64,000 bases of DNA from Watersipora subatra (taxonomy: Eukaryota; Bryozoa; Gymnolaemata; Cheilostomatida; Watersiporidae), in assembly GCF_963576615.1 (NCBI RefSeq), contig NC_088711.1, positions 25,762,182 to 25,826,181 of the forward strand, in the 5' to 3' direction. A model generated the notes under the pieces. It made no database searches and had not been told where the DNA came from. It saw only the letters and a program-made list of their open reading frames with translations. Shown here in pieces: positions 1 through 11,442 of the stretch. Numbering within the stretch: position 1 is the first letter of the stretch; every line of letters starts with the position of its first letter. Position numbers and translations under genes: made by a program.

Positions 1-3000
1 TAATTGCAAGGCTGAAGCAGCTTCAGAAAAATTGACCAAATTAAAAAGTATGACTTTAGGAATTGCATTGAACCAAACTCTAGAAGATAGTGGTAAGGTG
101 ATCCTTGAGCATGTAAATATGTAAGCACTTGCGATGGAGATTTCGCAACCACAACATATTCCACATGTTCAGTTTTTGTTAAAAATATAATATTATTCCT
201 TGGAAAATAAAAAGAAAATCAAATAACAATGGTACGGCATAGAATTCAGGCAGCTAACCACATTTAATATCTTAACTGAAATGTGAAAACGACAGCATTT
301 AGAATATTTCACTAATTGGGTTTTCATGCCTAAAATAAGAAACCATAGGGTAAAAATATGGCTCTGAGACCTTTAAACGGTAAACTGCTTTAAGCTAGTA
401 CTAAAACCAAATTCTAAAATATTCATACTAGAGCTGAGACAGTTTTAAATGTTATGGACGACATGAAGCTTAGATGCTTCCATTAGAAACCAGTTTAAAT
501 AAGCCATAACACCTCATAAGTCCTCATAAGTCTAGGTAACCTAGATTCCTTTTACCTCTGAACGATTAAATTTTTCCCTCACAAAAACTTTTAAGACTAT
601 AAGACAGACGTGTTTATGGTTCCACCATTTACATGGTTAATGGAGAGTCAGAGTGAATGCTAGCTTCTAGTTGAAGCACTGGTATTTATTAGACAAAGTT
701 GCATTCTACTAAAATTTATTAAAATGCAAACTTCTACAACTTATAAAATATAAAAGTATTTAGTAGATATATATCACTAGAATTCTTAAATCAGTCACTA
801 TGAAGTAGCATTGCCATTCACCTTGTCTGATACATATTATGTAACGCTGACAAGCGATTACATTAGTCTATTTTTGGTAGAAAAATCAGACATGATAATT
901 TAAGGTAGAATGATAAGCATTTGGTTTAGTCTTGGTCTACTCAACATATGACAACTGATGATGATGAGTGATCACAGAATTTGGTAGAGTGAAACTGATT
1001 TGTGACTTGGTTATTTTAGAATGAATGTAGACATAATGCGCTAGTTGAAATTGGATCAGCTATACTTTAATTACAACTTTGCATTGATATGGAAATGATT
1101 TGGAGAGTTTGCTATATTCAGTTGATGTTTTATTAATATTTTTTGGTACTTGAACAACCTTGAGCCAGAATACAGCCATTCTTTTACCACAAGCTCTGTT
1201 ATCTTTAAACGCTGAACTATTGTTGTATTTACTACAGATTCTATAAAACTAATGATAACTTTGCTTTCAAGCGTAATACAAACTGTTGCTCAAAAACAAA
1301 GTTTTGTAACACTGTCCGTGACCAAACAGCTTTAAATCCCAAGCAGGACATTGAACAATTGTTTTGGTGAACTTGAGTTTCAGAAATTCACCAAACTGAC
1401 AACTTATAAACTGTAGCCCAAGACTACTGTGAGCATGCTGGGTGTTCCTGTCAATGTTTGGCATTTAATGGTTCAAAAGTGAGACATTTTGCCACCAACG
1501 TTTCTGTTAAACAAAATTAGCTTCACACTCTTATCAAGATAAGAGTTTAAACACTTTCATCTAAGTACAACAAAAAATCATACTGAGGCTATTGCATTAT
1601 GGTTATACATGTATGAATATTAAACAAGTAAATTAGGTTTAGCCCAGCCAAAAACCATCCTATCACTAACATGCTTAACACTATTAATTTGTGGGTGTCT
1701 CACCGTTTTTATTGCAGTCACTAGTTAGCCTTTACCCCTAAAAGCGATTATGGCACCTCTTTATTTCTGGTCGAAAAGCCTTTAGGAAGGAGCCAGGAGG
1801 AGTACTTTCATACCATTACCTGTTCGGCCATTATTCACTTGTACTGGCAGCACATATGTGTGCCAACCCAGCTCCCACATGTACTCACAACGCAGAAAAG
1901 AATATGGCAGCAAAGTGTCTAGTCCTAGATGGGAGGTGGTGCAATATCAAATAAGAGTAGGTGCTGCATTTATGTAGTACGCTTCAGTAATCGACCCATA
2001 GAGCAACAGCTGTCTGTAATAGCTCTGCTAAAACTTTAATAATGGTTCAATTGTCTGCTAACTTAACATAAATATTGATGTAAATGAATCGTTACTAATG
2101 AGGCATTGCAGATATATACAGTCACTGTCTATCATATCAGCACTTTTGGCTTTTTTTGACTTTTCTTTACTAATAGACTTAGGGAGCTACTCATCAAGAT
2201 TGATGGTGCATTTGCATTCAAGTTTCACAATGAAGATGCCTCCTTGCGTAGTCTTACCATCTTCCGTTAAAGCAAATACTTTGGGAGCCAGCTTTTTGGC
2301 AAAAATACTTATTTTGCTTTTGGTCATTAATATGAAAAATTTAAAAATTAACTTGCTTTTTTGTTTACTGGGTAAGGTATGATTACATGTTGATCACTAT
2401 AAAACCCATCTAAATGCTACTTATCCATACCCTTTACTAAAATAAAGGTATAAATAGCAGTGACCCATTCATCTTACTTTCTGTATTACAACTCCAGTCA
2501 CTCAGAAAAAGGACTGGTTTTTAACAAGCTGTATGAATCGTATTTCCGAGATTTTGTAAAAAAAGGGTCAGTGCAATAAAACTGGTAATAATGTCATTCC
2601 TTTTGATGCGGTGAGTTTACAAAGCTCACAACTAACCTAGACTGTAAATCCATAATCAATTCACTAAACACAGGGTCACTTGTACCAAGCCCTATATGCA
2701 GTAGATGCTGGAGTTTGTCTAGTCAATGTATATCTCATTCCAGCATTAATAGGCCAGCCGTTTTGTCAGTCATGAAATAGCAAGCTCCTCTGTTGATCAT
2801 CATCAATTGCAATAGAAGAAGATCCTACTATCTTGTCCCAAGTCTTACTTTGACTCAGTAAAGAGTCTTGGAGGGCCAACTCCAACAAATTATTTTTGAG
2901 ATAGTCTCACCTAATGAGCTTTCTGTTGAGATCGCGAAACCTACAGCTTTCAGCACTTTTAGTAATACTGTGCTTGAGTTTAACAACCTTTGCCACGTTA

Positions 3001-3711
3001 TTAATGGCTGCACCTTTTCCTGATCAGTGTGTAAAGTTAGCTGAAAGCAGTTTAGAGTAAAAGTTGTGTTGGAAAGGAATCAAAGAATTGGTTTTCCATA
3101 TGAGTTTACTTTCGATATAGAGACCGGACAACGCACAATTTTCCTTGCTAATATAATGACCCTGTCCAACTTGAACTCTGCACTTCATAATTGCAGCTGC
3201 CTAGTCGAACTTGCTTAGTGACGATTCCGTAATAGTATAACTTAATCGACGATTACTATAATTTTTAAAACTTTTACTAGTAGGTATAACGTGCAAGCTT
3301 GCATTTAACTTTAGTTTATTGTTACTAAACAACAAATACAAAACAGTAAAAGTAATGGCCAGTACTCTTTGATAAATTGGAGAGTACAAAATTTTACGAT
3401 GATATATATTTTTCGACTCAGTTTTACCACAAGCGTGTCTTGTGTTTCTCACGCCCGTTACAATAAATTGATGTGATGCACAAAAGAGATGTCAAAAACA
3501 GATATTTACAAAACAAAAATTTACGAAAATTCATACCAAATTTTAGAACCTTGCAAATAGCGTGTTGCAAAGAATTGACAGCGCTTCGCTGGCCGCCAAA
3601 CGTGCGTTCACATTTCCCTCGTAAATAGGATATTTTTTGGCGCCGTAAAAATTTGACTCGCTATATGGAGAAAACTCATAGGCATAATTAGGGACATACC
3701 CCAAGTACCTA
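1..3711. other. Intergenic DNA, no gene recognised
   Basis: This AT-rich stretch has only short open frames (under 100 codons) with no recognisable domain, no convincing splice-site-bounded exon series and no clear transposon ends. I see nothing in it that I can name. Confidence 0.5.
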
Positions 3712-3719
3712 GATGTAAG

Positions 3720-4859
3720 CAGTGTCTGAAGTGGAGAGAGATTCTTGGGGGTACTCTCTGTCATGCCAAGAGGGTAGTGCTCAGGGCCAACAGCCCTGCT
3801 CGCCGCGCACAGGGTGAGTCTGAGAAGCGCGCTGCACCCTCTCAGTAGAGGGGATCGGGGGGGGGGGGGGGTATCCCCCGGAAATTTTTTTTAGCATGAA
3901 TGCCCCTAAATTATGCTGTTTTCCATAACTTAAAACCCTGTGTTGTGTTCAGTAAGAAATTAAAAGTGGGCTTAGCTGCACAACCTGTGTTCTCTATGAC
4001 TATGGAGACTCCAGGTTGTGATGTGAGTGAGTCAAAAAACCCTATGAACAGTCCACACAGACCCCACACACAAGACAGTCCCATCTCCAAGCCACCATGA
4101 ATATTATTATATGATAAGCTCAGTCACTCACTATTTTTTCAAATACAGACTCTAAATTCATGACAGTCACTAATTCTTACTCACCTTTAAAGAAGTTAAC
4201 TATTGGCCCATGTTGTTTCATTATGAATTGAAAGAAACGAAAAAACTAGTATAATAAGCAAGAATTTATTCAAAACTACCATCCAAAACACAAAAAAAGA
4301 ATCCGGACGGGTATAACTGGAGTATCTCAGAACCTGATTGCAACCTCAGAACCTCTATGTATGCATGCATACATGCATGTATGCATGCATACATAGAGGT
4401 TCTGAGGTTGCAATCAGGTTCTGAGATACTCCAGTTATACCCGTCCGAAGAATCCAAGCAATGATTAATCTCAAGCTATTCGAGGGTTTCACAGGGCGGC
4501 CGACGCAGGGTCCCGTCGATTGTGGCGGTTGATAGAAAACTGATCGGTTCTCAGGTTTTTAACAAAACAATCTCGTTGATTTGCTGTAATAGCAAAAAAC
4601 TGACTGAAGAAATTAAAGATCAGTAGCATCACTTTCTCGTTCCGAAAGCGCGCACTGTTTTCGGTGTAATGAACTCGAGCTAATGTAAGTTGGGAACGAA
4701 AAGGAGGAAACGTGAGAATATTTCACTTCATTCCGGTTTTACCGCATTTATTAAGATATGAGCAACCTTATATGAGGGGGTACGTGTCCTAGGGAGTACT
4801 CTCACTAATTCTTCTTAGGGGTACGCCGTACCCCCGCACACCCCCCATTTCGAACACTG
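3720..4859. mobile_element. hAT-like non-autonomous DNA transposon
   Basis: The left end reads CAGTGTCTGAAGTGG and the right end, reverse-complemented, CAGTGTTCGAAATGG (12 of 15 match). The flanking 8-mers are GATGTAAG (3712-3719) and CATGTAAG (4860-4867), a target duplication with one mismatch. CAGTG-type ends with 8-bp duplications are typical of hAT elements. The interior has no transposase frame, a 15-G run at 3857-3871, and a later palindromic insertion at 4304-4447. The family is an inference from ends and duplication length. Confidence 0.6.
4304..4447. repeat. Perfect 144-bp palindrome flanked by direct repeats
   Basis: Two 72-bp arms are exact reverse complements with no spacer; the centre falls between 4375 and 4376 in ACATGCATGT. 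The core is an alternating ATGCATGCATACATG tract. Immediate flanks are perfect 7-bp direct repeats AAGAATC (4297-4303 and 4448-4454), as expected for a transposed insertion. It lies inside the hAT-like element at 3720-4859. It has no coding potential: an open frame across it only reflects the symmetry. Confidence 0.9.
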
Positions 4860-5188
4860 CATGTAAGTACTATATACATACATGCATTGAACTCAAACCC
4901 CTAAAATGGCAATCACGTGACTTTTACGTTGTTAGTGATACGTAACGTATGCGCCATATTGGAGAGCTAACCGAATGCTAGTTCTGTTTGTAAACAAACG
5001 GTGAAAAATGACAGAAATGTACATGTTGAATAGTTATTTTCTAGCTGGGTGTTAATAAAAACTCCTCCTACACAACGTTTAGAGTGCCCTGATAGAAGAA
5101 AACCTATTTATGACATATTGAGTGGGATATATCAAATGATAAGTAGATAGAAAATAGATTTTCGTGGGCCATGTTATTCATACACATA

Positions 5189-5369
5189 CCTGCCAACTCT
5201 CACGCATTGGGCGTGAGACTCACGCAATCACCCCAAAGAAAAAATGAAAATGCGTGAGAAATGCGTGAGATTTTTGACCCAATTTCCAAAATTTTATATA
5301 TGCTGTCATTGATACATCAATTGCCCCAAAATTAAATCTCACGCATTGCCCCACTCTTGGGTTGGCAGG
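5189..5369. mobile_element. Short MITE with CCTGCCAAC inverted ends
   Basis: The left end is CCTGCCAACTCTCACGCATT and the right end closes with TGGGTTGGCAGG. Internally the motif TCTCACGCATT recurs in both orientations. It is about 180 bp long with no coding capacity. It sits inside the P-like element at 4882-8260, downstream of the transposase fossil. I could not define a target duplication, so the superfamily is open. Confidence 0.6.
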
Positions 5370-5905
5370 TCTGTTCATACAAGCTGTTGTATTACAGATG
5401 CATAAACCCAGCAAATGATATATTCAGGCAAATAACAACTGTTCCGTTATATTAAAATTTATATTACATATGCATAAATGCATATAGAAAAACTTAGCAC
5501 ATGAAGTATTTCGATAAAAACAACACATAGGTATGCTGCCAAAACAGAAACTGTTTTCAAGAATTAAGTGATAATAGCTTATGAATGTATGATATGTATA
5601 ATACAGTAAATGTAAAAGATGGAATGAACTACTGCAACAACTAAACGGAAATTAAAAACTGTTGTAATAGAGGATAATCAAAATAATGCAACCAATAAAT
5701 GCAGGAATTAGTGTAATCAGATGATTAAACTTATACATACACGTTACAGAAACTGTGTAAAAGGAGATTTGTATAGCACTGGATATTGAGCCAAGGTGCA
5801 TCAGAGTTTCTTAGAACTAAATCAGATTAGGAATAACAGCACAACAACAGCTGCAGATGAATATTACAGTGATTACATTGTTACTGGCCTTTAAAAAGTA
5901 CTACT

Positions 5906-8119
5906 TTAGTATTGTATGCCACAAAGATGCACCTTGCAGTTTGAGTGTAGGATTTTAGCATAATGATGCTGTCGGAGATCATAAAACAACTGAATAAGGT
6001 TTTTCATCAATGACACAGTGGTTGGATATGCCATCTGTCGTATCCGTAAGGTGTTTCCCAAAGCATAACAGATCACTAGATCTACACTACTGATAAAATA
6101 CACCACACAATGGAGTGGATCTGGCTTTGTATTAATACGAAAGTATTGATCTGCAACTAGCAGGTTCCTGATGGCATCGTCTGATGAACGCACCAATCCT
6201 CCATTGTTTTGTAGCTTGAGTAGAGTATAGAGATGTCGGTACTGGATACTTGACTTAGTGGTAACCAGCGACTGACGGCCGATGTCACAACAGCACATTA
6301 GTTAGCTTTTGCACAATGTAGCCAGCTATATAGACTATACTGTTACCTATAACAGAAATTTGACATCTGAAATCATTGAGTTCCACAAACTGATCAACTT
6401 CTGGAGTAGCCTGTATGATGAGAATCTCGTTTTGAGCAGTAACATTACCTGTCTTACTAGCATCTGATTTTGCACCACATTTGCTGATAAGTTTGCGAAA
6501 GGTAGCCTTAAACTGAGTAACAGTAGGATTATTATTCCAACCACCTAAACAAAAGCATCAATTATAACAATTACATAAAATCAACAAAAATGAATGTTTT
6601 ATTCACATAAACATAGTACCCTTAATATACAACAATACAACTAATAAAATAAGCAAAAATAAAACAGCTCAAAATGCTACCATATCGCTATGTAAAATGA
6701 AAATGTGGCAATTTTCACTGAAAGTCATTCACACCCATCTTAGGCATAAGGCTTAAAGGTTGACTTGCAACAAAATTCACATTACAGTAATTTGGTATCA
6801 AAAAATTCATGATGTATTACTCTGTTGTGTTGTAGGCAGGGTTGTTAAAAATCGATGATTTTTTAAAAATCAAAAAAATCGATTTCTATTGATTTATTTG
6901 ATTTTTTTCGATTTCAATCGATTTTTTTGTTTCAAAAAGATATTTTGTATTCTAAATTGCAAGTTATTGCTATCAATGTGGACTTTATGATTTGCAGGGG
7001 TATTATGTAGTTTTATTACAATAATTAGGAAATGAAAAAAACATCTACACAGTTAACACACGACAAAAAGGACAGTATAATTTATGTGTCGGACATTAAA
7101 TCCCAGAAATGAAGATGAAGAATCACAGAGAACAGATCACACAACTGCTAAGCTGCAGACATATTCATAAGCACCTGCTGTGGCAGCTGTCACTGTTTTC
7201 CATGCTGTTTGAGGTTTCTAAATTTTTTTTAGATATATCAACTTTAAGTTGAACAACCTTGCAGAACTGTGCTTGACAATATGGTTTTAAATTCAATCAT
7301 TGAAAAGCATCATTCAATATTGAAAAATTTACCTTGAAATGACTTCAGTCGAACGTTTTAACCTGTTGTCAAAACATGGATCATCGAAATGTTCGTTGCA
7401 GATAAGTGCCCAAGGATCAGGCTTATTCACTCTTCTGCGGTTGCGATACCATTGTAAATAACGAGAGTTCTCAGTTGCTTTGTTTGGAAATCTAAAAATT
7501 AAAATGAAACTGTAGTAGTTAGTTAGCAACAGTAGTAATAACAATAGTATTATTACTCTTATCTCTTTACTGCTAGCTATATCCTGGTACAACAATAAAT
7601 AATATTATAGGCACGATAAACATTTTTTTCAAAGATAAATATTTAGAAATAACCAAATGGTTTGTAGTTCCAAAATATTAATATAAAAGAATTCCAAATT
7701 TAAATAATAAAAAATCTTCGTTCTGAAGAAAGAACATTTCACTCACTAGCTTATAAATTTATCTACCGACAAAATCACTGACAAAATACAGTCAAACTCG
7801 TACACTCAGTAGTGACACTGATCGACTCTCACTCACTCAGTGACTAGTGTAGTAGAACTAACTAGTGGTAGTACTAACTAGTAGTAGCACAACTAGTAGT
7901 AGTCGTAGACTTTAGCAATAGTAATAAAACTAGTAGTAGAAGTGACTCACTTGTGAAATGTCATGCCCTTTCCTTTGAAAGTCCATTCTTGCGGTTTTTG
8001 CAGTTCATGGAATAGCAATAGCACTGCGCACCTACACCCTTCTTTCTCGTACATAAATTAGTAGTAGTAATCTCAGTAGTCTGTTCCTTTGATTTAGCGG
8101 TGTATTCGTGATCTTCCAT
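5906..8119 (-). pseudogene. P-element/THAP9-like transposase pseudogene
   Basis: P-type transposases join an N-terminal C2CH THAP zinc finger to an RNase H-like catalytic core and a conserved C-terminal region. Here exon 1 (8119-7951) starts at an ATG and supplies the first THAP cysteines (CYSMNCKNR), with a frameshift near 7982 before KGKGMTFHK. A GTGAGT donor leads to exon 2 (7491-7333), giving FPNKA, a conserved W and CNEHF, the second half of the THAP finger with its C-x2-H, ending at a GTAAAT donor. The last block (6544-5906) has GWNNNPTVTQFKATFRKL, then YIAGYIVQKL, a frameshift near 6297, and LKLQNNGGLVRSSDD, the C-terminal signature of this family. The central catalytic and GTP-binding region is absent: only 788 bp of AT-rich, MITE-bearing DNA separates exon 2 from the last block, and their phases do not match. 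It is non-functional. Confidence 0.8.
6757..6836 (+). mobile_element. Single-ended fragment of the TTAA MITE family
   Basis: This stretch is nearly identical to the left terminus of the complete element at 55106-55981 (AGGTTGACTTGCAACAAAAT onwards for about 80 bp) and is preceded by TTAA (6753-6756). The other end is missing. It is followed by GCAGGGTTGTTAAAAATCGA and a run of ATCGATTTTT-like sequence (6837-6930), possibly the end of another element. It lies in the gap where the transposase core is missing. Confidence 0.7.
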
Positions 8120-8262
8120 AGCTGTTAAATCTGAAATTAGATTTCTTTCTCACATTGAACACAATGAAATTAACTCAAACGGTACCTGAACATGGCGTCG
8201 ACCGAATTTTTGTACTCGCAAATGACCTCTGCCATTCTAGGGGTTATGAGTTCAATGCATAC

Positions 8263-8408
8263 TGTGGTATGTTTATCAAACACTCAGTTTATTCCAATTC
8301 AAAACGCAACTGATTCTCTAACACAAAGTCATTGCATCAAGCATGGCGTAGTGTAAGCATTGCAATAGGCTGTACATTTTACATAGGCAATAGGCAATAC
8401 ATTCTACA
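8263..8408 (-). repeat. 3' LTR of the RT-deleted retrotransposon
   Basis: This copy matches 11299-11437 apart from a few substitutions and one 7-bp tandem duplication (AGGCAATAGGCAA). It starts TGTGGTATG and ends TTCTACA on the plus strand. The high similarity of the two LTRs points to fairly recent insertion. Confidence 0.9.
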
Positions 8409-8494
8409 TCCCCTCTTGATCTCAAGATCAACTGTTGTAAAACCTTACAGCATAACATCTAATAGATCTCAGGATTAATTGACTTGTACAACCA

Positions 8495-9655
8495 TTACAG
8501 CACAAAATTTGATAACCACTTAGGAAGAGGTCTATCTCGAACAGGTCTGTTTTCAAAGTCACTATTTTGATCGAGATCAGAGTCAACAGGCTCTCGATTC
8601 AACTGAACATTGTTATCAAGCAGGTCTGAAGTACTAAACTCAACTTCGACCTGATTAGACTCTCTAGTTGGCCTAGTTGATACATGTATACCATCTGCGA
8701 TGTCGTCTTGATGAGCCAATCTCAGGTCAGACACATGCCTATTTGTGCCATCGACTTCAACCGAAGTGCTAGAATTTATCTTTGTCACTTTTCGGCATTT
8801 CCACTTATCAAAGCACCTAGCATTAACTGGCTTGACATAAACAGTGTCTCCAACTTTGTATGGGTTAAGGCTGCAGTCTCTATTGTCACTAAGCTTTTGT
8901 GGTATTTCTGTCGATTTGGTCGCCCCTGCTAAGTCACTTTGATAGCTGTATAGTTCTTCCACAAGCACTATACCATTGGAGTTTGGTGAATTGTTATACC
9001 AATATGCCATTTCTTCAGGTCCTTTACCAGTTCTCATGACTGCTCTTTTTATAGTACGGTGATGTCTTTCAATTATTCCATTTCCAGTAGGTTTATAGGC
9101 ACAACTGAGGATCTGCTCTACACTCCATTTTTGCAGAAACTCTTTCATTCTAGCGCTTGTGAAACATAGGCCATTGTCACTCAGAAACTCCTTAGGAGGT
9201 CCACGTTCTCGAAACACATTGTCCAACTGTTTGATTACTACGTCTGATGTTTCATTAACCAGTTTGAACCAAAGAGAAAACCTGCTAGGCCCACAATCAA
9301 TAATAGTCAGATAAGGTCGACCGTTCACATGAGTAATATCTGATGCAAGGCGCTTCCATACATTTGCTATGTTTAGCTGACAATGATCCCATTTGATTGG
9401 ATGAGGATCTACACTGTTACACATAAGGCAAGTTTTCGCTACTTGCTCAACTATGTCTTTCTTGATTGTTTGTCCAAGCTTTTTCTGTGCCAAGTACAGG
9501 GTTTTGCTGACACCAAAGTGGTGGTCTTGATGAACTTTCTTTACATCTATCTCATTTGTGTTAGAAAGTACAACCCCTGAGCATGCAACAACTTGTAGCC
9601 ATTTATTTGGTACTCTGGTTAGGACATCCGACTTGTTCTCACCTGATGGAACAAG
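8495..9655 (-). pseudogene. Retrotransposon integrase region of pol
   Basis: Integrase inserts the element's cDNA into the host genome. Reading on from the in-frame TAA at 9656-9658, the frame carries an HHCC-type zinc domain: the His region is VHQDHHFGVSKTLYLAQKK (about 9545-9480) and the Cys pair is in TCLMCNS. The DDE core follows, with D in ASDITHVNGRPYL, D in LSDNGLCFTS and E in GNGIIERHHRTIKR, and a C-terminal KVGDTVYVKP segment resembling gypsy integrase tails. The frame is open from 9655 to 8495. The same frame continues from the RNase H segment, so the pol readthrough is broken only by nonsense codons. The domain itself looks intact, but the element lacks RT and cannot replicate alone. 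Confidence 0.85.
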
Positions 9656-10410
9656 TTAGATCATTAGTGTTAACCCGTATTCATCAATCAGCTGACCAAT
9701 AATTTCAAGTCTACGTCGAATGACCAACTCACTGAGGCCAGTAACCTTAGGCCTTTTGGTATCTTCTATCACTGAATTTATCCACCCATAAACAGTAGCT
9801 GAATCTATGATCACTTGCACATTTGTCATTTTCCACTTTAGCGCTAGGTTGATTCCTTTCAATGCAGCTTCTAGCTCAGCAACATTTATATGAGCACCAT
9901 CATCCTCTTTATGTAGCCATGCTGCATCATCAACAGTGTAACCATCTACCTCCAGAGACACTCCGAGAGCCAAGTTGCTGCCGTCACACCACACAGTACA
10001 CTGAGAGGTCTTCTTGACATCCCACTTGCCTCTCACTGGATCTTGCTCTTGTACCTTTTGAAATATTTCATCCAACAAAGATTTCACAGAACTAGGAACT
10101 ATTTCAAACCAGTCTATGTCATTAGTCAATCTCTTTACATAGCTACACGCAACTCTTAACCATCCAGGAACTGGGTAATGTCCAACTAGTTTGCCACAAA
10201 TGGAAAAAAGGTCTTTTTTTGTAACCTTTTCTGAAACTACAGGCAACTCACCATCTCGCTACCAGTTGTACTGATCATCTTCTGCATTGTTTACTCTAAG
10301 ACCCAACACACGAGTATCTGATAGTGTCAATGGGTCTTTTGCCACAAGTCCAAACCTTAGTAAGTGAGCTCTAACAACATCAGCTTGAACCACCTCCTCG
10401 TTGACCCAAT
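9656..10410 (-). pseudogene. RT tail plus RNase H region of pol
   Basis: From about 10410 the frame reads VQADVVRAHLLRFGLVAKDP and TRVLGLRV, typical of the RT thumb/connector. A TAG follows at 10259-10261, then KKDLFSICGKLVGHYPVPGW. The RNase H domain (about 10000-9750) has WCDGSNLALGV (first Asp), a Glu in NVAELEAALKG and an Asp in IIDSATVYGW. The segment ends at an in-frame TAA (9656-9658), after which the frame runs on into integrase. The palm with its YxDD motif is absent, and protease sequence sits only tens of bases upstream, so an internal deletion of several hundred bases is inferred. Confidence 0.8.
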
Positions 10411-10796
10411 TTAACACAAAAATCATCTAAAACCACAGTCTGTTCGCAACCAGTATCTACAAGAGCTCTTGCCGATACTTTATTTACATATATATCAATA
10501 AATGATAGCACCTCTTTGTTCAGTGACTTGTAGCGGGGGGGGGGGGGGGGAGTATCCGGTGCAGACACTCCCCCATTTTCGTTTCCCTTAGCCTTAGGGC
10601 AATTCATAGCTATGTGATTGCCAAGCTCTTGACAGTTGTAACACTTTATTAGCCTTTTTGCACTCTTTACAACCTTGGATGGGCACTGGTGGGCTCCATG
10701 ACCTCTGCCATTACAAATTGAACAAATCTGTCCAGGAGGTTTTGAGCCTACATACCCCATTGCGCAGACTCCTTGTGCTCCACCATTGCTAGACAA
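10380..10796 (-). pseudogene. Gag zinc knuckles and aspartic protease
   Basis: The translation has two CCHC zinc knuckles, CSICNGRGHGAHQC and CYNCQELGNHIAMNC, which bind element RNA. A proline stretch follows, encoded by a 16-base G run on the plus strand (10535-10550). Then comes a retroviral-type aspartic protease start, ARALVDTGCEQTVVLDD, with the catalytic DTG. The frame differs from the upstream gag frame (8-bp overlap at 10789-10796) and from the downstream pol frame; whether these shifts are programmed or decay cannot be told. The protease C-terminal half is lost in the deletion that also removed RT. Confidence 0.85.
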
Positions 10797-11280
10797 TCAT
10801 TTTTGCTCTCGTGGCCAACTCTGACAACGAAAGTTTTTCAACTGCTGAAATGGATTTTATCTGGGTAGCTACAATTGGTAACCCAGCCACAAAAGCACAC
10901 TTCAACAAGGGTTCTGGTACTGTTTGGCCAATCAGAGCTACTAGCCTATGCAAATCTGCCAGGTAAACATCAACAGTTTCTCCTTCTTTGTATATCCTTC
11001 TTTGTAGTTGTCCATATACACAAAAGTTATTTACTCCAAAAGCAGTCATTAGCTCCTGTTTAATCAGTGCATAATCCTTTTTAGTGTCGGCTGACGGTTG
11101 TTTATAAATGGCGAATGCCGGTCCAGACAGAAAGAGTGGCACAAAAGATTTCAACTCCGTAATATTCTGCAGCTCAGCTACAAGCTCTAACTTGTCACAC
11201 CACTCAGAAAAGTCAACACTTTTCTCTACGTCTTCATAGGTTTTAATCAAGTCTGAAAGTTTTACTGCCATTATTGTCAC
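10789..11280 (-). CDS. Retrotransposon Gag, capsid-like part
   Basis: This is a frame of about 163 residues starting about 19 bp inside the 5' LTR. It opens with a GTG codon and an internal Met (MAVKLSDLIKTYE) is the likelier start. It has the gag feel of long helices and conserved aromatics (FSEWCDKLELVAELQN, LFLSGPAFAIYKQ, VYLADLHRLVALIG) and is followed at once by CCHC knuckles. By position it would form the capsid that packages element RNA. There is no stop until its overlap with the knuckle frame. Family assignment rests mainly on position. Confidence 0.75.
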   Translation of the reverse strand: MTIMAVKLSDLIKTYEDVEKSVDFSEWCDKLELVAELQNITELKSFVPLFLSGPAFAIYKQPSADTKKDYALIKQELMTAFGVNNFCVYGQLQRRIYKEGETVDVYLADLHRLVALIGQTVPEPLLKCAFVAGLPIVATQIKSISAVEKLSLSELATRAKMIV

Positions 11281-11298
11281 AGTTTTGCCGAAATAGCT

Positions 11299-11437
11299 TG
11301 TGGTATGTTTATCAAACGCTCAGTTTATTCCAATTCAAAACGCAACTGAATCTCTAACACAAAGTCATTGCATCAAGCATGACGTAATGTAAGCATTGCA
11401 ATAGGCTGTACATTCTACATAGGCAATACATTCTACA
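11299..11437 (-). repeat. 5' LTR of the RT-deleted retrotransposon
   Basis: This is the partner of 8263-8408 and lies upstream of gag on the minus strand. It is followed directly by the CATAC target duplication. Confidence 0.9.
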
Positions 11438-11442
11438 CATAC

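Larger units (their letters stand above)
4882..8260 (-). mobile_element. P-element-like DNA transposon (fossil) with 31-bp TIRs
   Basis: The left end (4882-4911) and the right end read on the minus strand (8260-8230) match over about 31 bp. Both begin ATGCATTGAACTCA and continue with (T)AACCCCTA(A/G)AATGGCA, differing by one indel and one base. They bracket a THAP-domain/P-type transposase pseudogene on the minus strand. TIRs of about 31 bp plus a THAP transposase are the P-element arrangement. Flanking 8-mers match only weakly (5 of 8), partly because an LTR element has inserted 2 bp beyond the right end. Secondary insertions lie within it (5189-5369 and 6757-6836). Confidence 0.65.
8263..11437 (-). 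mobile_element. LTR retrotransposon (Ty3/gypsy-like), RT-deleted copy
   Basis: The terminal repeats are 8263-8408 (146 bp) and 11299-11437 (139 bp). They differ by a few bases and a 7-bp GGCAATA duplication, both have TG...CA ends, and a perfect 5-bp target duplication CATAC flanks them (8258-8262 and 11438-11442). On the minus strand the order is gag, zinc knuckles, protease, RNase H, integrase. A purine tract AAGAGGGGA abuts the 3' LTR. Only about 18 bp separate the 5' LTR from gag and no convincing primer-binding site is visible. The reverse-transcriptase core is missing. The Ty3/gypsy assignment rests on integrase and domain order; a BEL-like origin is less likely. Confidence 0.9.
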
